Source: JAFKFJ01 sp963786445 (GTDB lineage Bacteria; Pseudomonadota; Alphaproteobacteria; Acetobacterales; Acetobacteraceae). From it: a stretch of 64,000 nucleotides of DNA. Position 1 is the first letter of the stretch. Each line of letters opens with the position of its first letter. The notes beneath the pieces were generated by a model. It saw nothing but the letters and a program-made list of their open reading frames with translations. It was not told the origin of the DNA and searched no databases. The translations under genes were made by a program, and so were the position numbers. The DNA is taken from contig CAWAZU010000026.1 of assembly GCA_963786445.1 (NCBI GenBank), positions 320,545 through 384,544 on the forward strand, written 5' to 3'. Of the stretch, positions 35,489-44,401 are shown piece by piece.

Positions 35489-38059
35489 ATGAGCGAGCAA
35501 CCGCCGGCCGACACCCAAGCGACCCTGCCGAGGCGGCTGCTTCGGCGACGCCGGCAGGCGCGGGCGGTGCTGCTGTTCGAGCGTCTTTGGCCGGCGCTGT
35601 GGCCGCCGCTCGGGCTGCTCGGCGGCTTTCTCTGCGTTGCCCTGCTCGACCTGCCGCCGCTGCTGCCGCCGCTGTTGCATGCGCTGCTGCTGCTGGCGCT
35701 GGCGGGCGCGGTGATCTTCACGCTGCTGCGCGGCCTGCGCCGGCTGCGCCTGCCCGACGCGGCCGAAGGCGACCGGCGGCTGGAGCGCGACTCCGGCCTG
35801 CGCCACCGGCCGCTCTCGGTGCTGGCCGACCGGCCGGCGCTGCCGGGCGCGGAGGCGCTGTGGCGCGTGCATGTGGCGCGGGCGGTGGCGCAGGTCGGGC
35901 GGCTGCGCGTCGGCCTGCCGCGTCCCGGCCTGGCGGCGATCGACATGCGGGCGCTGCGCGGCGGGCTGGTGGTGGCGCTGGTGGCGTGCCTGGTGATCGC
36001 CGGCCCCGACGCGCCGGACCGGCTGCGCCGCGCGCTCACCGTCGGCTTCGTGCCGCCCCCGCCGGCGGCGGCGACCGAGTTGCAGGCCTGGATCACGCCG
36101 CCCGGCTACACCGACCTCGCGCCGGTGTTCCTCCGCCCCGAGGGCGGCGCGGTCTCGGTGCCCGCCGGCTCGCACCTGACCGTCAGCGTCTCCGGCGGGC
36201 ACGGGCGGCCGGCGCTGACGCTGGCCGGACGGGCGCTGCCGTTCCAGCCGCTCGACGCCGCCAGTTTCCAGGCCGACGAGGACTTGTCCGGCGGCGGCAG
36301 GCTGATCGTGCATCGCGGCGGCGCGGAGCTGGCCGCCTGGGACCTCACCGTGGTCGCCGACCGCGCGCCGATCGTGACCTGGCCCGAGCCGCCGGGGGCG
36401 GCGCGCGGCAGCCGGATCGCGCCGCGCACCCGGCTGCCCTGGCAGGTCGCGCACGAATACGGCGTGGTGGCGTTGCAGGCGGAACTGACGCTGAAGGACC
36501 GCCCGCAAGCGCCGAAACTGGTCGTGACGATCCCGCTGCCCGGCGGCGCGCCGAAGCAGGCCAAGGGCGCGCAATTGCAGGATTTGACGCCGCATCCCTG
36601 GGCCGGCCTGCCCGTGATCGCGCGGCTGGTGGCGCGTGACGCACCGGGACTGGTCGGCACCAGCCCTGATGCCGTCTTCACGCTGCCGGAGCGGCAGTTC
36701 GCCAACCCGACGGCGCGCGCCATCATCGCGGTGCGCAAGGCGCTGACGCTGCACCCGCAGGCACGCGCGCCGGCGGTCGCCGACCTCGACGGCATCGGCG
36801 AACTCACAAAAGTCTGGCAGAGCGATCCCGGCGGCTACCTCAACCTGCGCACGGCGCGCGACCGGCTGTTCGACGATCGGGACGAGGCCGCGGTGCCGGC
36901 GGTGCAGGCGCAGCTCTGGCAGCTGGCGCTGCGGCTGGAGGAAGGGCTGACCGATCGCACGGCGCGCACCCTGGAACAGGCGCGGCAGGCGCTGCGCGAC
37001 GCCATGAACGCCGAGAAGCGCGGCGAGAAGGTGCCGCCGAAGGAGATCGAGAAGCGCATCGAGGCGCTGGAACAGGCGATCCAGCAGCATCTGCAGGCGC
37101 TGGCCGAGCAGCTCCGGCGCGACCCGGACGCGCAGTTGGCCGATCCGCAGAGCCAGCAGATGAACGCCGAGGACGCGCAAAAACTCGCCGAGCAGATGAA
37201 GCAGGCGATCGAGCAGGGCAGGATGCAGGACGCCGAGCAGCAGATGGCGCAGCTGGAAAAGATGCTCGACGCGCTGGAGCATGCCCGGCCGATGCACCGC
37301 GACGCCGAGGCGCGGCACCGCGCGCAGCAGCGCCAGCAGGGCCAGCAGCAGCTCAATGCCGTGCAGGACATGGTGCAGCGGGAGGGCGGCCTGCTCGACC
37401 ATGCGCAGTCCCGCGACGCGGCGCCGGCCGAGCCGCCGCCGGGCGTCAAGCCCCCTGGGGCACCGGACGACGCTGCTGCGCGGCAGCGCGACGTGCGGGT
37501 GCAGCAGGCGCTGCGGCGGGCGCTCGGCGAGCTGATGCAGCAATACGGCGACCTGATGGGAAAGATCCCGCCCAATCTCGGCGACGCCGACCAGGCGATG
37601 CGCGGGGCGGCGCAGGACTTCGCCGATGGCCAGGACGGGTCGGCGGCGGAGGACGTGCAGCAGGCGATCGAGGCGCTGCAGAAGGGCGGCCAGGCGATGA
37701 GCGAGCAGATGGCGCAGGCGTTCGGCGGCCAGCAGGACGGCGATCAGCAGGGGGATGGACCTGGCATCGCCTTGGGCAACGGGCAGGACGGCGACCCGAA
37801 CGGCCAGGGGGAAGGCAATCGGCCGTGGCGCGGCCGGCCGAGTTTCGGCCGCAGCGGCGACCAGGACACCGATCCGTTCGGCCGGCGGCCCCAGGAAGGT
37901 GCCAACGGGGCCGACGAAAGCTCCGACGTGACGCTGCCCGAGCAGATGGAGCAGGCGCGCACCCGCGCCATCCAGGAGGAACTGCGCCGCCGCGCCGGCG
38001 AACGCAGCCGCCCGCAGCAGGAACTGGACTACATCGACCGGCTGCTCAAGCAGTTCTGA
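35489..38059 (+). CDS. DUF4175 (TIGR02302 family) membrane protein
   Basis: A long protein of 856 residues. Two N-terminal hydrophobic segments (about residues 32-52 and 56-80) and a third near 153-170 anchor it. A beta-rich periplasmic-like middle follows (LQAWITPPGYTDLAPVFLRP). From about residue 480 onward it is a long Gln/Glu-rich helical, probably coiled-coil region (QQMNAEDAQKLAEQMKQAIE), ending in a Gly/Asp/Gln-rich tail. The architecture matches the TIGR02302 group common in alphaproteobacteria; its function is not established, though envelope assembly is plausible. Confidence 0.82.
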   Translation: MSEQPPADTQATLPRRLLRRRRQARAVLLFERLWPALWPPLGLLGGFLCVALLDLPPLLPPLLHALLLLALAGAVIFTLLRGLRRLRLPDAAEGDRRLERDSGLRHRPLSVLADRPALPGAEALWRVHVARAVAQVGRLRVGLPRPGLAAIDMRALRGGLVVALVACLVIAGPDAPDRLRRALTVGFVPPPPAAATELQAWITPPGYTDLAPVFLRPEGGAVSVPAGSHLTVSVSGGHGRPALTLAGRALPFQPLDAASFQADEDLSGGGRLIVHRGGAELAAWDLTVVADRAPIVTWPEPPGAARGSRIAPRTRLPWQVAHEYGVVALQAELTLKDRPQAPKLVVTIPLPGGAPKQAKGAQLQDLTPHPWAGLPVIARLVARDAPGLVGTSPDAVFTLPERQFANPTARAIIAVRKALTLHPQARAPAVADLDGIGELTKVWQSDPGGYLNLRTARDRLFDDRDEAAVPAVQAQLWQLALRLEEGLTDRTARTLEQARQALRDAMNAEKRGEKVPPKEIEKRIEALEQAIQQHLQALAEQLRRDPDAQLADPQSQQMNAEDAQKLAEQMKQAIEQGRMQDAEQQMAQLEKMLDALEHARPMHRDAEARHRAQQRQQGQQQLNAVQDMVQREGGLLDHAQSRDAAPAEPPPGVKPPGAPDDAAARQRDVRVQQALRRALGELMQQYGDLMGKIPPNLGDADQAMRGAAQDFADGQDGSAAEDVQQAIEALQKGGQAMSEQMAQAFGGQQDGDQQGDGPGIALGNGQDGDPNGQGEGNRPWRGRPSFGRSGDQDTDPFGRRPQEGANGADESSDVTLPEQMEQARTRAIQEELRRRAGERSRPQQELDYIDRLLKQF

Positions 38060-38067
38060 GCGACCAC

Positions 38068-38096
38068 CCATTTATGCAACTTGGTTGCATAAATGG
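38068..38096. terminator. AT-rich perfect hairpin between convergent genes
   Basis: CCATTTATGCAA (38068-38079) and TTGCATAAATGG (38085-38096) form a perfect 12-bp stem with a CTTGG loop. It lies 8 bases after the DUF4175 stop and 10 bases from the end of the convergent Hint gene, which favours a bidirectional terminator. There is no T-run. Its AT-rich content in very GC-rich DNA would also fit a protein-binding palindrome. Confidence 0.5.
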
Positions 38097-38106
38097 CCGG
38101 CCGGTG

Positions 38107-39648
38107 TCAGCCGGTGGCTTTGCGCGGCGCGCGCCAACTCACCGCGGCCGCCGTGCCTGCGTCCTCCGCGCGCCAGCCGAGCGCCAGCGCCTGCGCGATC
38201 AGGCGGCGATAGACACGCTCGCGCACCGGGCCGGCAGTGACCAGGGGCGCGCAGCTTGCAGCGTCCCATACGCCGCGCGCGAAGTCGGCGTGCGCCAGCA
38301 CCGCCGTGCCGCCATTGCCAAAAGCGGCGCGGTTGCCGGTGTCGAGATAGCTTTCCACCGGCAGTCCCTCGGCCAGCAGCACCGAATGCTGAGGCAATTC
38401 GACGTGGTAATAGGCGACACGAGCCGTCGGCACCTGCGCCACCGTGGCGCCGTTCAGCAGGTAGCGGATGGGGATCAGCACGCAGTCCACGAACACCGCA
38501 TGATCGGGCGACAGGCGCAGCGCGCGCGCGGGCCGGCCGAGGCCGAAGGCATGCGGCGCGATGCGTACCGGCCAGACCGCCTCCCGCCGAGGGTGGTGAG
38601 AGCAGTCGATACGGCGGTGGCCGATCCACACCACCGGCGCCGTGCCGTCACTGGCAAGCCGGGCGAGATCGCCGACCGCGAGCGCCTCGACCGCAACCTC
38701 GCCCCGCTCCGTCGCGATGCGCGTGCCGGCGGCGAAGCAGGCGGCCTCGGCGAACACCGCCGTGCCGCCGTGGCCGTCCGGTGTGACCGCGAGGCGTTCG
38801 CCGGTCAGGTCGGGCAATCTTGCGAGTTGCAAATCGTACGTGGCGCCGCTCTCGGCGACGCTCAGCACGCGGGTCGTGTCATTGATCGTGGCGGAACCGC
38901 CGGACGCGAAACCGACGCTCGCGAAGTCGAGCAGGTCGTTTTGCGACACGCCGGCCACATCGAAGCCCAGGATCGGCACGTTCGGCATGGTGGTGCCGGA
39001 AATGACCAGGATGCCGCCGTCGGTGCTGCTCGATGTGACAAAGCGGATCGAACCGCTGACGACGGCACCCGCATCGAGCGCCAGCATGCCGTTCGCCGCG
39101 ATGGTCTCGCCGGTCGCCGAACCCCCGTTTGCGATCTCGAGCACGCTGCCGGAGTCGACATGCGCGCCGGAGTCGCTGCCGCCCGACAGCACGAACTCGA
39201 CGCCGTCGCTGAACAAGTTGCCCAGTTCAACATGGCCGCCTGCGGACACCACCAGCACGGCGGGCGTCGCGCCAGAGCCGAAAAACTCGGGCGCGAAGGA
39301 GGACCCGCCGTTCGCGACGACCTCGGTCCCACCGGCTTGGATCTGGTCGAGGCCAACCGATCCGCCCGAGAGCACGATCTCCTCGCCGCCGGAATGGATG
39401 ATCGAACCGCCAGCGCTCATGCCGGCGGAAACCGCGAACACGCTGCCGCCGCTGACCACGAAACCGATCAGGCCGTCTCCCGACGAGGCCGCGAGGTCAA
39501 CATCGGCCGGGATGATCACGGGAGCGGCGACCGGAACCGGGGCGAGGCTGACGATCCCGCCCCGGATCAGTGCCTCCGGAAGCAGTGAGGTAAAGGTGAT
39601 CATGGAGACCGCCGAGAGAACACCCTGACCGCTGACCGTCACGCCCAT
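38107..39648 (-). CDS. Hint-domain protein with AIDA-like repeats, copy 1
   Basis: A 513-residue protein. Residues about 50-300 are short Gly/Ser-rich beta repeats (GFVVSGGSVFAVSAGMSAGG, then GGEEIVLSGGS) resembling AIDA-type passenger repeats. From about 330 a Hint (intein/hedgehog-like) domain begins at CFAAGTRIATERGEVAVEAL, with VVWIGHRRIDCSHH and SPDHAVFVDCVLIPIRYLLN. The start Cys and the SPDHAV block are conserved, but no C-terminal splicing His-Asn follows, so self-cleavage rather than splicing is possible. Its ATG overlaps the stop of copy 2 by 10 bases. Likely secreted, though no clear Sec signal is visible. Confidence 0.75.
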   Translation of the reverse strand: MGVTVSGQGVLSAVSMITFTSLLPEALIRGGIVSLAPVPVAAPVIIPADVDLAASSGDGLIGFVVSGGSVFAVSAGMSAGGSIIHSGGEEIVLSGGSVGLDQIQAGGTEVVANGGSSFAPEFFGSGATPAVLVVSAGGHVELGNLFSDGVEFVLSGGSDSGAHVDSGSVLEIANGGSATGETIAANGMLALDAGAVVSGSIRFVTSSSTDGGILVISGTTMPNVPILGFDVAGVSQNDLLDFASVGFASGGSATINDTTRVLSVAESGATYDLQLARLPDLTGERLAVTPDGHGGTAVFAEAACFAAGTRIATERGEVAVEALAVGDLARLASDGTAPVVWIGHRRIDCSHHPRREAVWPVRIAPHAFGLGRPARALRLSPDHAVFVDCVLIPIRYLLNGATVAQVPTARVAYYHVELPQHSVLLAEGLPVESYLDTGNRAAFGNGGTAVLAHADFARGVWDAASCAPLVTAGPVRERVYRRLIAQALALGWRAEDAGTAAAVSWRAPRKATG

Positions 39649-41157
39649 GCGCGTTCTCCGTCCCGCCAGCCGATGCGCCGGCGTTGCCACGGCGCGCGCC
39701 AGCATACTGCGGCGGGTGCGCCGGTGTCCTCCGCACGCCAGCCGAGCGCCAGCGCCTGCGCGATCAGGCGGCGATAGACGCGCTCGCGCACGGGCCCGGC
39801 GGTGACCAGCGGCGCGCAGCTTGCGGCGGCCCACACGCCGCGTGCGAAATCCGGGTGCGCCAGCACCGCCGTGCCGCCATTGGCGAAGGCGGCGCGGTTG
39901 CCGGTGTCGAGATAGCTTTCCACCGGCAGTCCCTCGGCCAGCAGCACCGAATGCCGAGGCAATTCGACGTGGTAATAGGCGACATGAGCCGTCGGCACCT
40001 GCGCCACGGTGGCGCCGTTCAGCAGGTAGCGGATGGGAATCAGCACGCCGTCCACGAAGACGGCGTGGTCCGGCGAGAGCAGCAACGCGCGCGCCGGCCG
40101 GCCGAGGCCGAAGGCATCCGGGGCGATGACCACCGGCCAGACCGCTTCGGGGTGCGGATGCCGTTCGCAATCGACGTGGCGATGGCCGATCCACACCACC
40201 GGCGCCGCGCCGCCATCGGCCAGACGCACGCGAATGCCTGGCGCGAGCAATTCCACCGCGACCGCGCCGTCCTCAGTCGCGATGGGCGTGCCCGCGGCGA
40301 AGCACGCCGCGATGATTTCCGTACCACCGTGCCCGTCCGGTTCCGCCGCCACCTGTTCCTCGCCGGGCACGGAGGGCAGGCGGATCAGGTAGAAATCGGC
40401 GACAGTGGTTCCGCCTTCCACCACTTGCAGCTGCTGATCGTTGATGCTGGCCGTGCCGTTCGGGTCGTAGGCGATGTTCGGAAGATCGATCGTGTCGTCC
40501 TGAGAATGGCCGCTCACATCGAACCCGCCGATCAGCATGGCCGGGATTAGCGTGCCGGACACGATCAGCTCGCTGTAGCCGCTGCCGCCCAGCGTGCCGT
40601 GCCCGAAACGGATATTGCCATTGATGATCGCGCCCGGGTCCACCTCCATGACGCTGCCCGGCCCGATGATCTCGCCATTCGCAGTGCCGCCGGCGACGAC
40701 CTCCAGGAAGCTGCCGTCCTCGATGTTCGCGCTCGAACTCGGTGCCGCCCGACAGCACGAACTCCGCGCCCGCGCTGAACAGCTGCGCGCCGCTGACGCG
40801 GCCACCGCTCGTCACGACGAGCACCGCCGGCGTACCGGCCGATCCGGTCAGCTCCGGCGAGAACGACGAGCCGCCGGCTCCGACGACTTCGCTGCCGCCA
40901 GGGCGGATCTGATCGAGGCCGGCCGATCCGCCGGCCGCCACCAGCTCCTCGCCGCCCGGCATGATCACGGTGCCGCCTGCGGTTGTGCCGAACACGTCCA
41001 GCACTTCGCCGCCACTGACCACATCGCCGGTCACGCTGCTGCCCGCCGGCAAAAGCACCGGCAACGGGCCGACAAGGACCGGACCGGTATAGGACCTAAG
41101 GGCGTTCTCGAGTGTGGCGAGAAAGAGGCCAGCAGAGACTTGCATGTAACCGCTCAT
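39639..41157 (-). CDS. Hint-domain protein with AIDA-like repeats, copy 2, one frameshift
   Basis: Tandem paralogue upstream of copy 1. The repeat part (GEELVAAGGSAGLDQIRPGG) and the Hint part (CFAAGTPIATEDGAVAVELL, then SPDHAVFVDGVLIPIRYLLN) lie in two frames. Deleting one base near 40740 joins them to give 505 residues. The C-terminal 130 residues are almost identical to copy 1, including at DNA level, while the repeat parts differ, suggesting recent duplication or gene conversion of the Hint end. Probably the first gene of a two-gene operon. Confidence 0.72.
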
Positions 41158-41503
41158 GGCCAAGCCTCCGCCGCTGACCGTGCCGTCGCTCTTACGGCAA
41201 AGGATCGGTCCGGCAAACTATCATTCGTGTCACGCGGCCGGGTGGCTGTCGGTTCACGCCGCCTCGGCCCGGATCGCGTCGCCGAGCGTGCCCTGGAATG
41301 GCAACGCGGGCCAGGAATGGGCTTGGCCGGCGCCGCGTAGGGAGCAAGCGATGTCACAGCATCGTCGGCTCTTGCGGTGGATCGTGGTGATCGTGACCAT
41401 CCGGGTCAAGATCATCGTCCGTCCGGGTCGTGTCGCACCTTGAAAATCGAGGCGGACCGGCAGGCTTGCCCAGCCCGCCGCCGGTCATGTTAGTATCACT
41501 GCC
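41158..41503. other. Non-coding stretch between the Hint operon and repeat module B
   Basis: About 346 bases. It must hold the promoter of the Hint operon, but I see no clear boxes. It includes a fragment matching the tail of an aminotransferase gene (41254-41292) and, from 41423, the 5' end of repeat module B. No complete gene is supported. Confidence 0.5.
41254..41292 (-). pseudogene. Remnant of an aminotransferase 3' end
   Basis: Read on the minus strand this gives GTLGDAIRAEAA followed by a stop. The intact aminotransferase at 42268 ends GTLGEAIRAEAA and a stop. The first 36 bases after the stop match at 33 positions. No more of the gene is recognisable upstream. It is probably the tail of a duplicated copy left when repeat module B was placed between the two. 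Confidence 0.6.
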
Positions 41504-42192
41504 ATGCCGCCCGCCGCTTCCCCCGCCCTGGCCGACCGTTTTGCCCATCTGGTCGAGGGGCTGCGCCGCGCCATCGCCGCCCGCGGCGCCGAAATCGGGC
41601 TCGCCCTGCCGCTGATGCTGCTGCTCTGGTCGCGGCTGCGCCGCACCGCGGAGCGGTTCGCCCGCCTCGCGGAAAAAGTCCGCGCAGGCACGCTGCCGCC
41701 GCCGCGCCGCCGCCCGCGCTCTCCCCGCCCGGCCCAACCTCCGCCGCCCCGGCTGCCGCGCGGCTTCGCCTGGCTGCTGCGCCGGCTGCCGCAGGCCGCC
41801 GCCGCCGCCTCGCAGTTGCAGCACCTGCTCGCCGATCCCGCGATGGCCGACCTGCTCGCCGCCGCGCCGCAGGCCGGGCGGCTGCTCCGCCCGCTCTGCC
41901 AAATGCTGGGCGTCCGCCCGCCGCCGGCGCGGAGCCTGTCCTCGGGCCGGAAGCAGGCCGGTCCCGTGGGCCCGCCACCGCCGGTCCGGCCGACCGCCAC
42001 GTCCCGCCCCGCCTGCCGCCCCCGCCCGCCGCCGCGCGCGCGGCCCCGCGTCCTCTCCCCGCCCGTCCCCGGCATCCCGCCCATTCCCGCCTGACCGCGC
42101 GGCGCCCCCGCACGCCCACAATGTTCCGACATAGAAACATACCAGCCTGCGAAGGGAGAGCAGGCGTTTTGCGGTCGTTCGAGTTGAAACTG
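41423..42192 (+). repeat. Dispersed repeat module, copy B
   Basis: About 770 bp matching 9296-10030. It has the same 5' boundary (CCGGGTCGTGTCG), the same gene, the same 3' block (CACAATGTTCCGACA, then AGAAACATA), a hairpin at 42145-42165 whose loop differs from copy A while the stem is kept, and the same 21-base end at 42172-42192. The main difference is a 36-base insertion near the 3' end of the gene. The left half of the 26-bp palindrome and the upstream direct repeat of copy A are missing. Confidence 0.7.
41504..42094 (+). CDS. Repeat-module protein, copy B (unknown function)
   Basis: A 196-residue paralogue of the gene at 9377, about 85-90 percent identical by eye. The conserved parts are the N-terminal helix, the hydrophobic stretch IGLALPLMLLLWSRLRRTAE, the core QLQHLLADPAMADLLAAAPQ and the Pro-rich end PRPPPRARPRVLSPPVPGIP. 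It has 12 extra residues (SLSSGRKQAGPVG region). The substitutions are mostly conservative and the frame is kept, which supports a translated gene on this strand. Function unknown. Confidence 0.6.
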   Translation: MPPAASPALADRFAHLVEGLRRAIAARGAEIGLALPLMLLLWSRLRRTAERFARLAEKVRAGTLPPPRRRPRSPRPAQPPPPRLPRGFAWLLRRLPQAAAAASQLQHLLADPAMADLLAAAPQAGRLLRPLCQMLGVRPPPARSLSSGRKQAGPVGPPPPVRPTATSRPACRPRPPPRARPRVLSPPVPGIPPIPA

Positions 42193-42267
42193 AAACGGCG
42201 TCACTGCCTCCGTCCGCGGTAGGGGCGGCGCCGGCCCTGCGAGGGGCTGGCGCTCTCCCTGGCGCCG

Positions 42268-43593
42268 CTACGCCGCCTCCGCCCGGATCGCCTCGCCCAG
42301 CGTGCCGAAAATGCGGTCGATGTGCGGCCGCTCGGCGATCAGCGGCGGCGACAGCGCGATGATGTCGCCGGTGGTGCGGATCAGCACGCCGGCGTCGAAG
42401 CAGCGATGGAACACGCGCCCCGCCCGGTCGGCCGGCTTGCCGGCGCGCGGCTGCAGCTCGATGCCGGCGACCAGCCCGAAATTGCGGATGTCGATGACGT
42501 TCGGCAGCCCCTTCAGGCTGTGCGCCGCGTCCTCGAAATACCCCTCCATCGCGCGCGCGCGCGCCGGCAAATCCTCCGCCACGTGCAGGTCGATCGCGGC
42601 GACCGCGGCGGCGGCGGCGAGCGGATGGCCGGAATACGTGTAGCCGTGGAACAGCTCTATTCCTGCCGGCGCGTTGTCCACGATGGCGCGGAAAATGCGG
42701 TCGTGGACGGCCACGGCGCCCATCGGCACCGCGGCGTTGGTCAGCCCCTTCGCCATCGTCAGGATGTCCGGCGCGACGCCCACGCGCTCGCTGCCGAAGA
42801 ACGTGCCGAGCCGGCCGAAGCCGGTGATGACCTCGTCGAAGATCAGCAGGATGCCGTGCTTGTCGCAAAGCTCGCGCAGGCGTTGCAGGTAGCCCACCGG
42901 CGGCACCAGCACGCCGGTCGATCCGGCCAGCGGCTCGACCATCACGGCGGCGATGGTGTCGCCGTGCAGCGCCACCATGCCGTCCAGCGCGTCCGCCAGA
43001 TGCGCGCCCCAGGTCGGCTGGCCGCGGGTGAAGGCGGTGTGCTGCGGCGCGTGCGTGTGCGGCAGGTGATCGACATAGGGCAGCTGCGCGCCGAACTGTT
43101 TGCGGTTGCCGCCGATGCCGCCGACCGAGATGCCGCCGAAGCCGACGCCGTGATAGCCGCGCTCCCGCCCGATCAGCCGCACGCGCTGGCCCTCGCCGCG
43201 CGCGCGATGATAGGCCAGCGCGATCTTCAGCGCCGTGTCGGCGCTCTCCGAGCCGGAGTTGGTGAAGAACACGTGGTCCAGCCCCTGCGGCGTGTGGTCC
43301 GCGATTTTCGCCGCCGCCTGGAAGGCGACCGGGTGGCCGAGCTGGAAGGTCGGGGCGAAATCCAGCGTCGCCGCCTGGCGCTGGATCGCCTCGGTGATCT
43401 CGCGGCGGCCGTGGCCGGCGTTGACGCACCACAGGCCCGCGGTGCCGTCGATGACATCCCGCCCGTCGGTCGTGTAGTAGGTCATGCCCTCGGCGCGCGC
43501 GAGCATCCGGGGGGTCGATTTGTAGGCCCGGTTGGCGGTGAACGGCATCCAGAACGCTTCGAGATTGTTCGGGCGGGCGGCGATCTCGTTCAT
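42268..43593 (-). CDS. Class III omega-amino acid:pyruvate aminotransferase
   Basis: A 441-residue PLP aminotransferase. FWMPFTANRAYKSTPRML is the usual N-terminus of beta-alanine:pyruvate transaminases. FFTNSGSESADTALKIALAY, RGYHGVGFGGISVGG, the PLP-Asp in LLIFDEVITGFGRLG and the Schiff-base Lys in ILTMAKGLTNAAVPMGAVAV are intact. It would transfer the amino group of beta-alanine or other omega-amines to pyruvate. A tail fragment of a close paralogue sits at 41254. It is divergent from the GST gene. Confidence 0.92.
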   Translation of the reverse strand: MNEIAARPNNLEAFWMPFTANRAYKSTPRMLARAEGMTYYTTDGRDVIDGTAGLWCVNAGHGRREITEAIQRQAATLDFAPTFQLGHPVAFQAAAKIADHTPQGLDHVFFTNSGSESADTALKIALAYHRARGEGQRVRLIGRERGYHGVGFGGISVGGIGGNRKQFGAQLPYVDHLPHTHAPQHTAFTRGQPTWGAHLADALDGMVALHGDTIAAVMVEPLAGSTGVLVPPVGYLQRLRELCDKHGILLIFDEVITGFGRLGTFFGSERVGVAPDILTMAKGLTNAAVPMGAVAVHDRIFRAIVDNAPAGIELFHGYTYSGHPLAAAAAVAAIDLHVAEDLPARARAMEGYFEDAAHSLKGLPNVIDIRNFGLVAGIELQPRAGKPADRAGRVFHRCFDAGVLIRTTGDIIALSPPLIAERPHIDRIFGTLGEAIRAEAA

Positions 43594-43665
43594 GTCCGGC
43601 TCCCTGGGCTGACTGGCCGGTCAGGTTCGCGCGTTCCCGCGCACGCGGCAAGGGAGGGGGACTTC

Positions 43666-44334
43666 ATGGCGGACGGGACGCTCTATCTCGGCAACCGGCG
43701 CTATTCGTCATGGAGCCTGCGCGGCTGGCTGGCGGTGCGGCTGGCCGGGCTGGACGTGGACGAGCAGGTGATCCCGCTCACCGGCGGGGGCGACACGCCG
43801 GCGGTGAAGGTGGCGAGCCCCAGCGGCCTCGTGCCATACTTGGTGCATCGCGGCGTCATGGTGTGGGAGACGATCGCGATCGGCGAGTATTGCGCCGAGC
43901 TGGCGCCCGCGCTGTGGCCCGCGGATCGCGCCGCGCGCGCCCATGCCCGCGCCATCGCCGCCGAGATGCACGCCGGCTTCCGCGACTTGCGCGAGAGCAT
44001 GCCGATGAATCTCGGCCGCGTCATCCCCGGCGCCGGGCGCAACGCGGGCAGCCTGCGCGACATCGCGCATATCGAGGCGGTCTGGCGCGACACAAGCGCG
44101 CGGTTCGGCGCCGGCGGGCCGTTCCTGTTCGGCGCGGCGTTCACGCTGGCGGACGCCATGTACGCGCCGGTGGCCACGCGCATTCTCACCTACCGGCCGG
44201 AGGTCGCCGCCGACACCGCAGCCTACTGCGCTTCGGTGCGCGGTTTCGCGCCGATCGCCGAATGGTACGCGGCGGCCGGGCGCGAGCCGGAGGCGTGGCT
44301 GCTGGCGAAATACGAGGCCGTCACCGCGCCCTGA
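43666..44334 (+). CDS. Glutathione S-transferase family protein
   Basis: A 222-residue GST-like protein. The N-terminal thioredoxin fold starts LYLGNRRYSSWSLRGWLAVR, with the catalytic Ser region YSSWS typical of the YfcF/zeta-like bacterial branch. SPSGLVPYLVHRGVMVWETI carries the cis-Pro and the ES/ET glutathione contact, and a helical C-terminal domain contains FTLADAMYAPVATRI. The substrate is unknown. GGGAGGGGG gives a strong ribosome site for the ATG at 43666. Confidence 0.85.
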   Translation: MADGTLYLGNRRYSSWSLRGWLAVRLAGLDVDEQVIPLTGGGDTPAVKVASPSGLVPYLVHRGVMVWETIAIGEYCAELAPALWPADRAARAHARAIAAEMHAGFRDLRESMPMNLGRVIPGAGRNAGSLRDIAHIEAVWRDTSARFGAGGPFLFGAAFTLADAMYAPVATRILTYRPEVAADTAAYCASVRGFAPIAEWYAAAGREPEAWLLAKYEAVTAP

Positions 44335-44401
44335 CCGGATCGCGGGGCGGCGTGGCGGGCCGCCATAGTCGCGGTGCGCGCCGGCAGCTAGGGTCGCACG
44401 C

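Noticed and set aside
34223..38071. A 1282-codon open frame on the minus strand opposite lysA and the DUF4175 gene
   Set aside because: It is stop-free only because of the GC bias. The product is low-complexity Arg/His/Gln-rich with no domain, while the plus-strand genes have clear family motifs.
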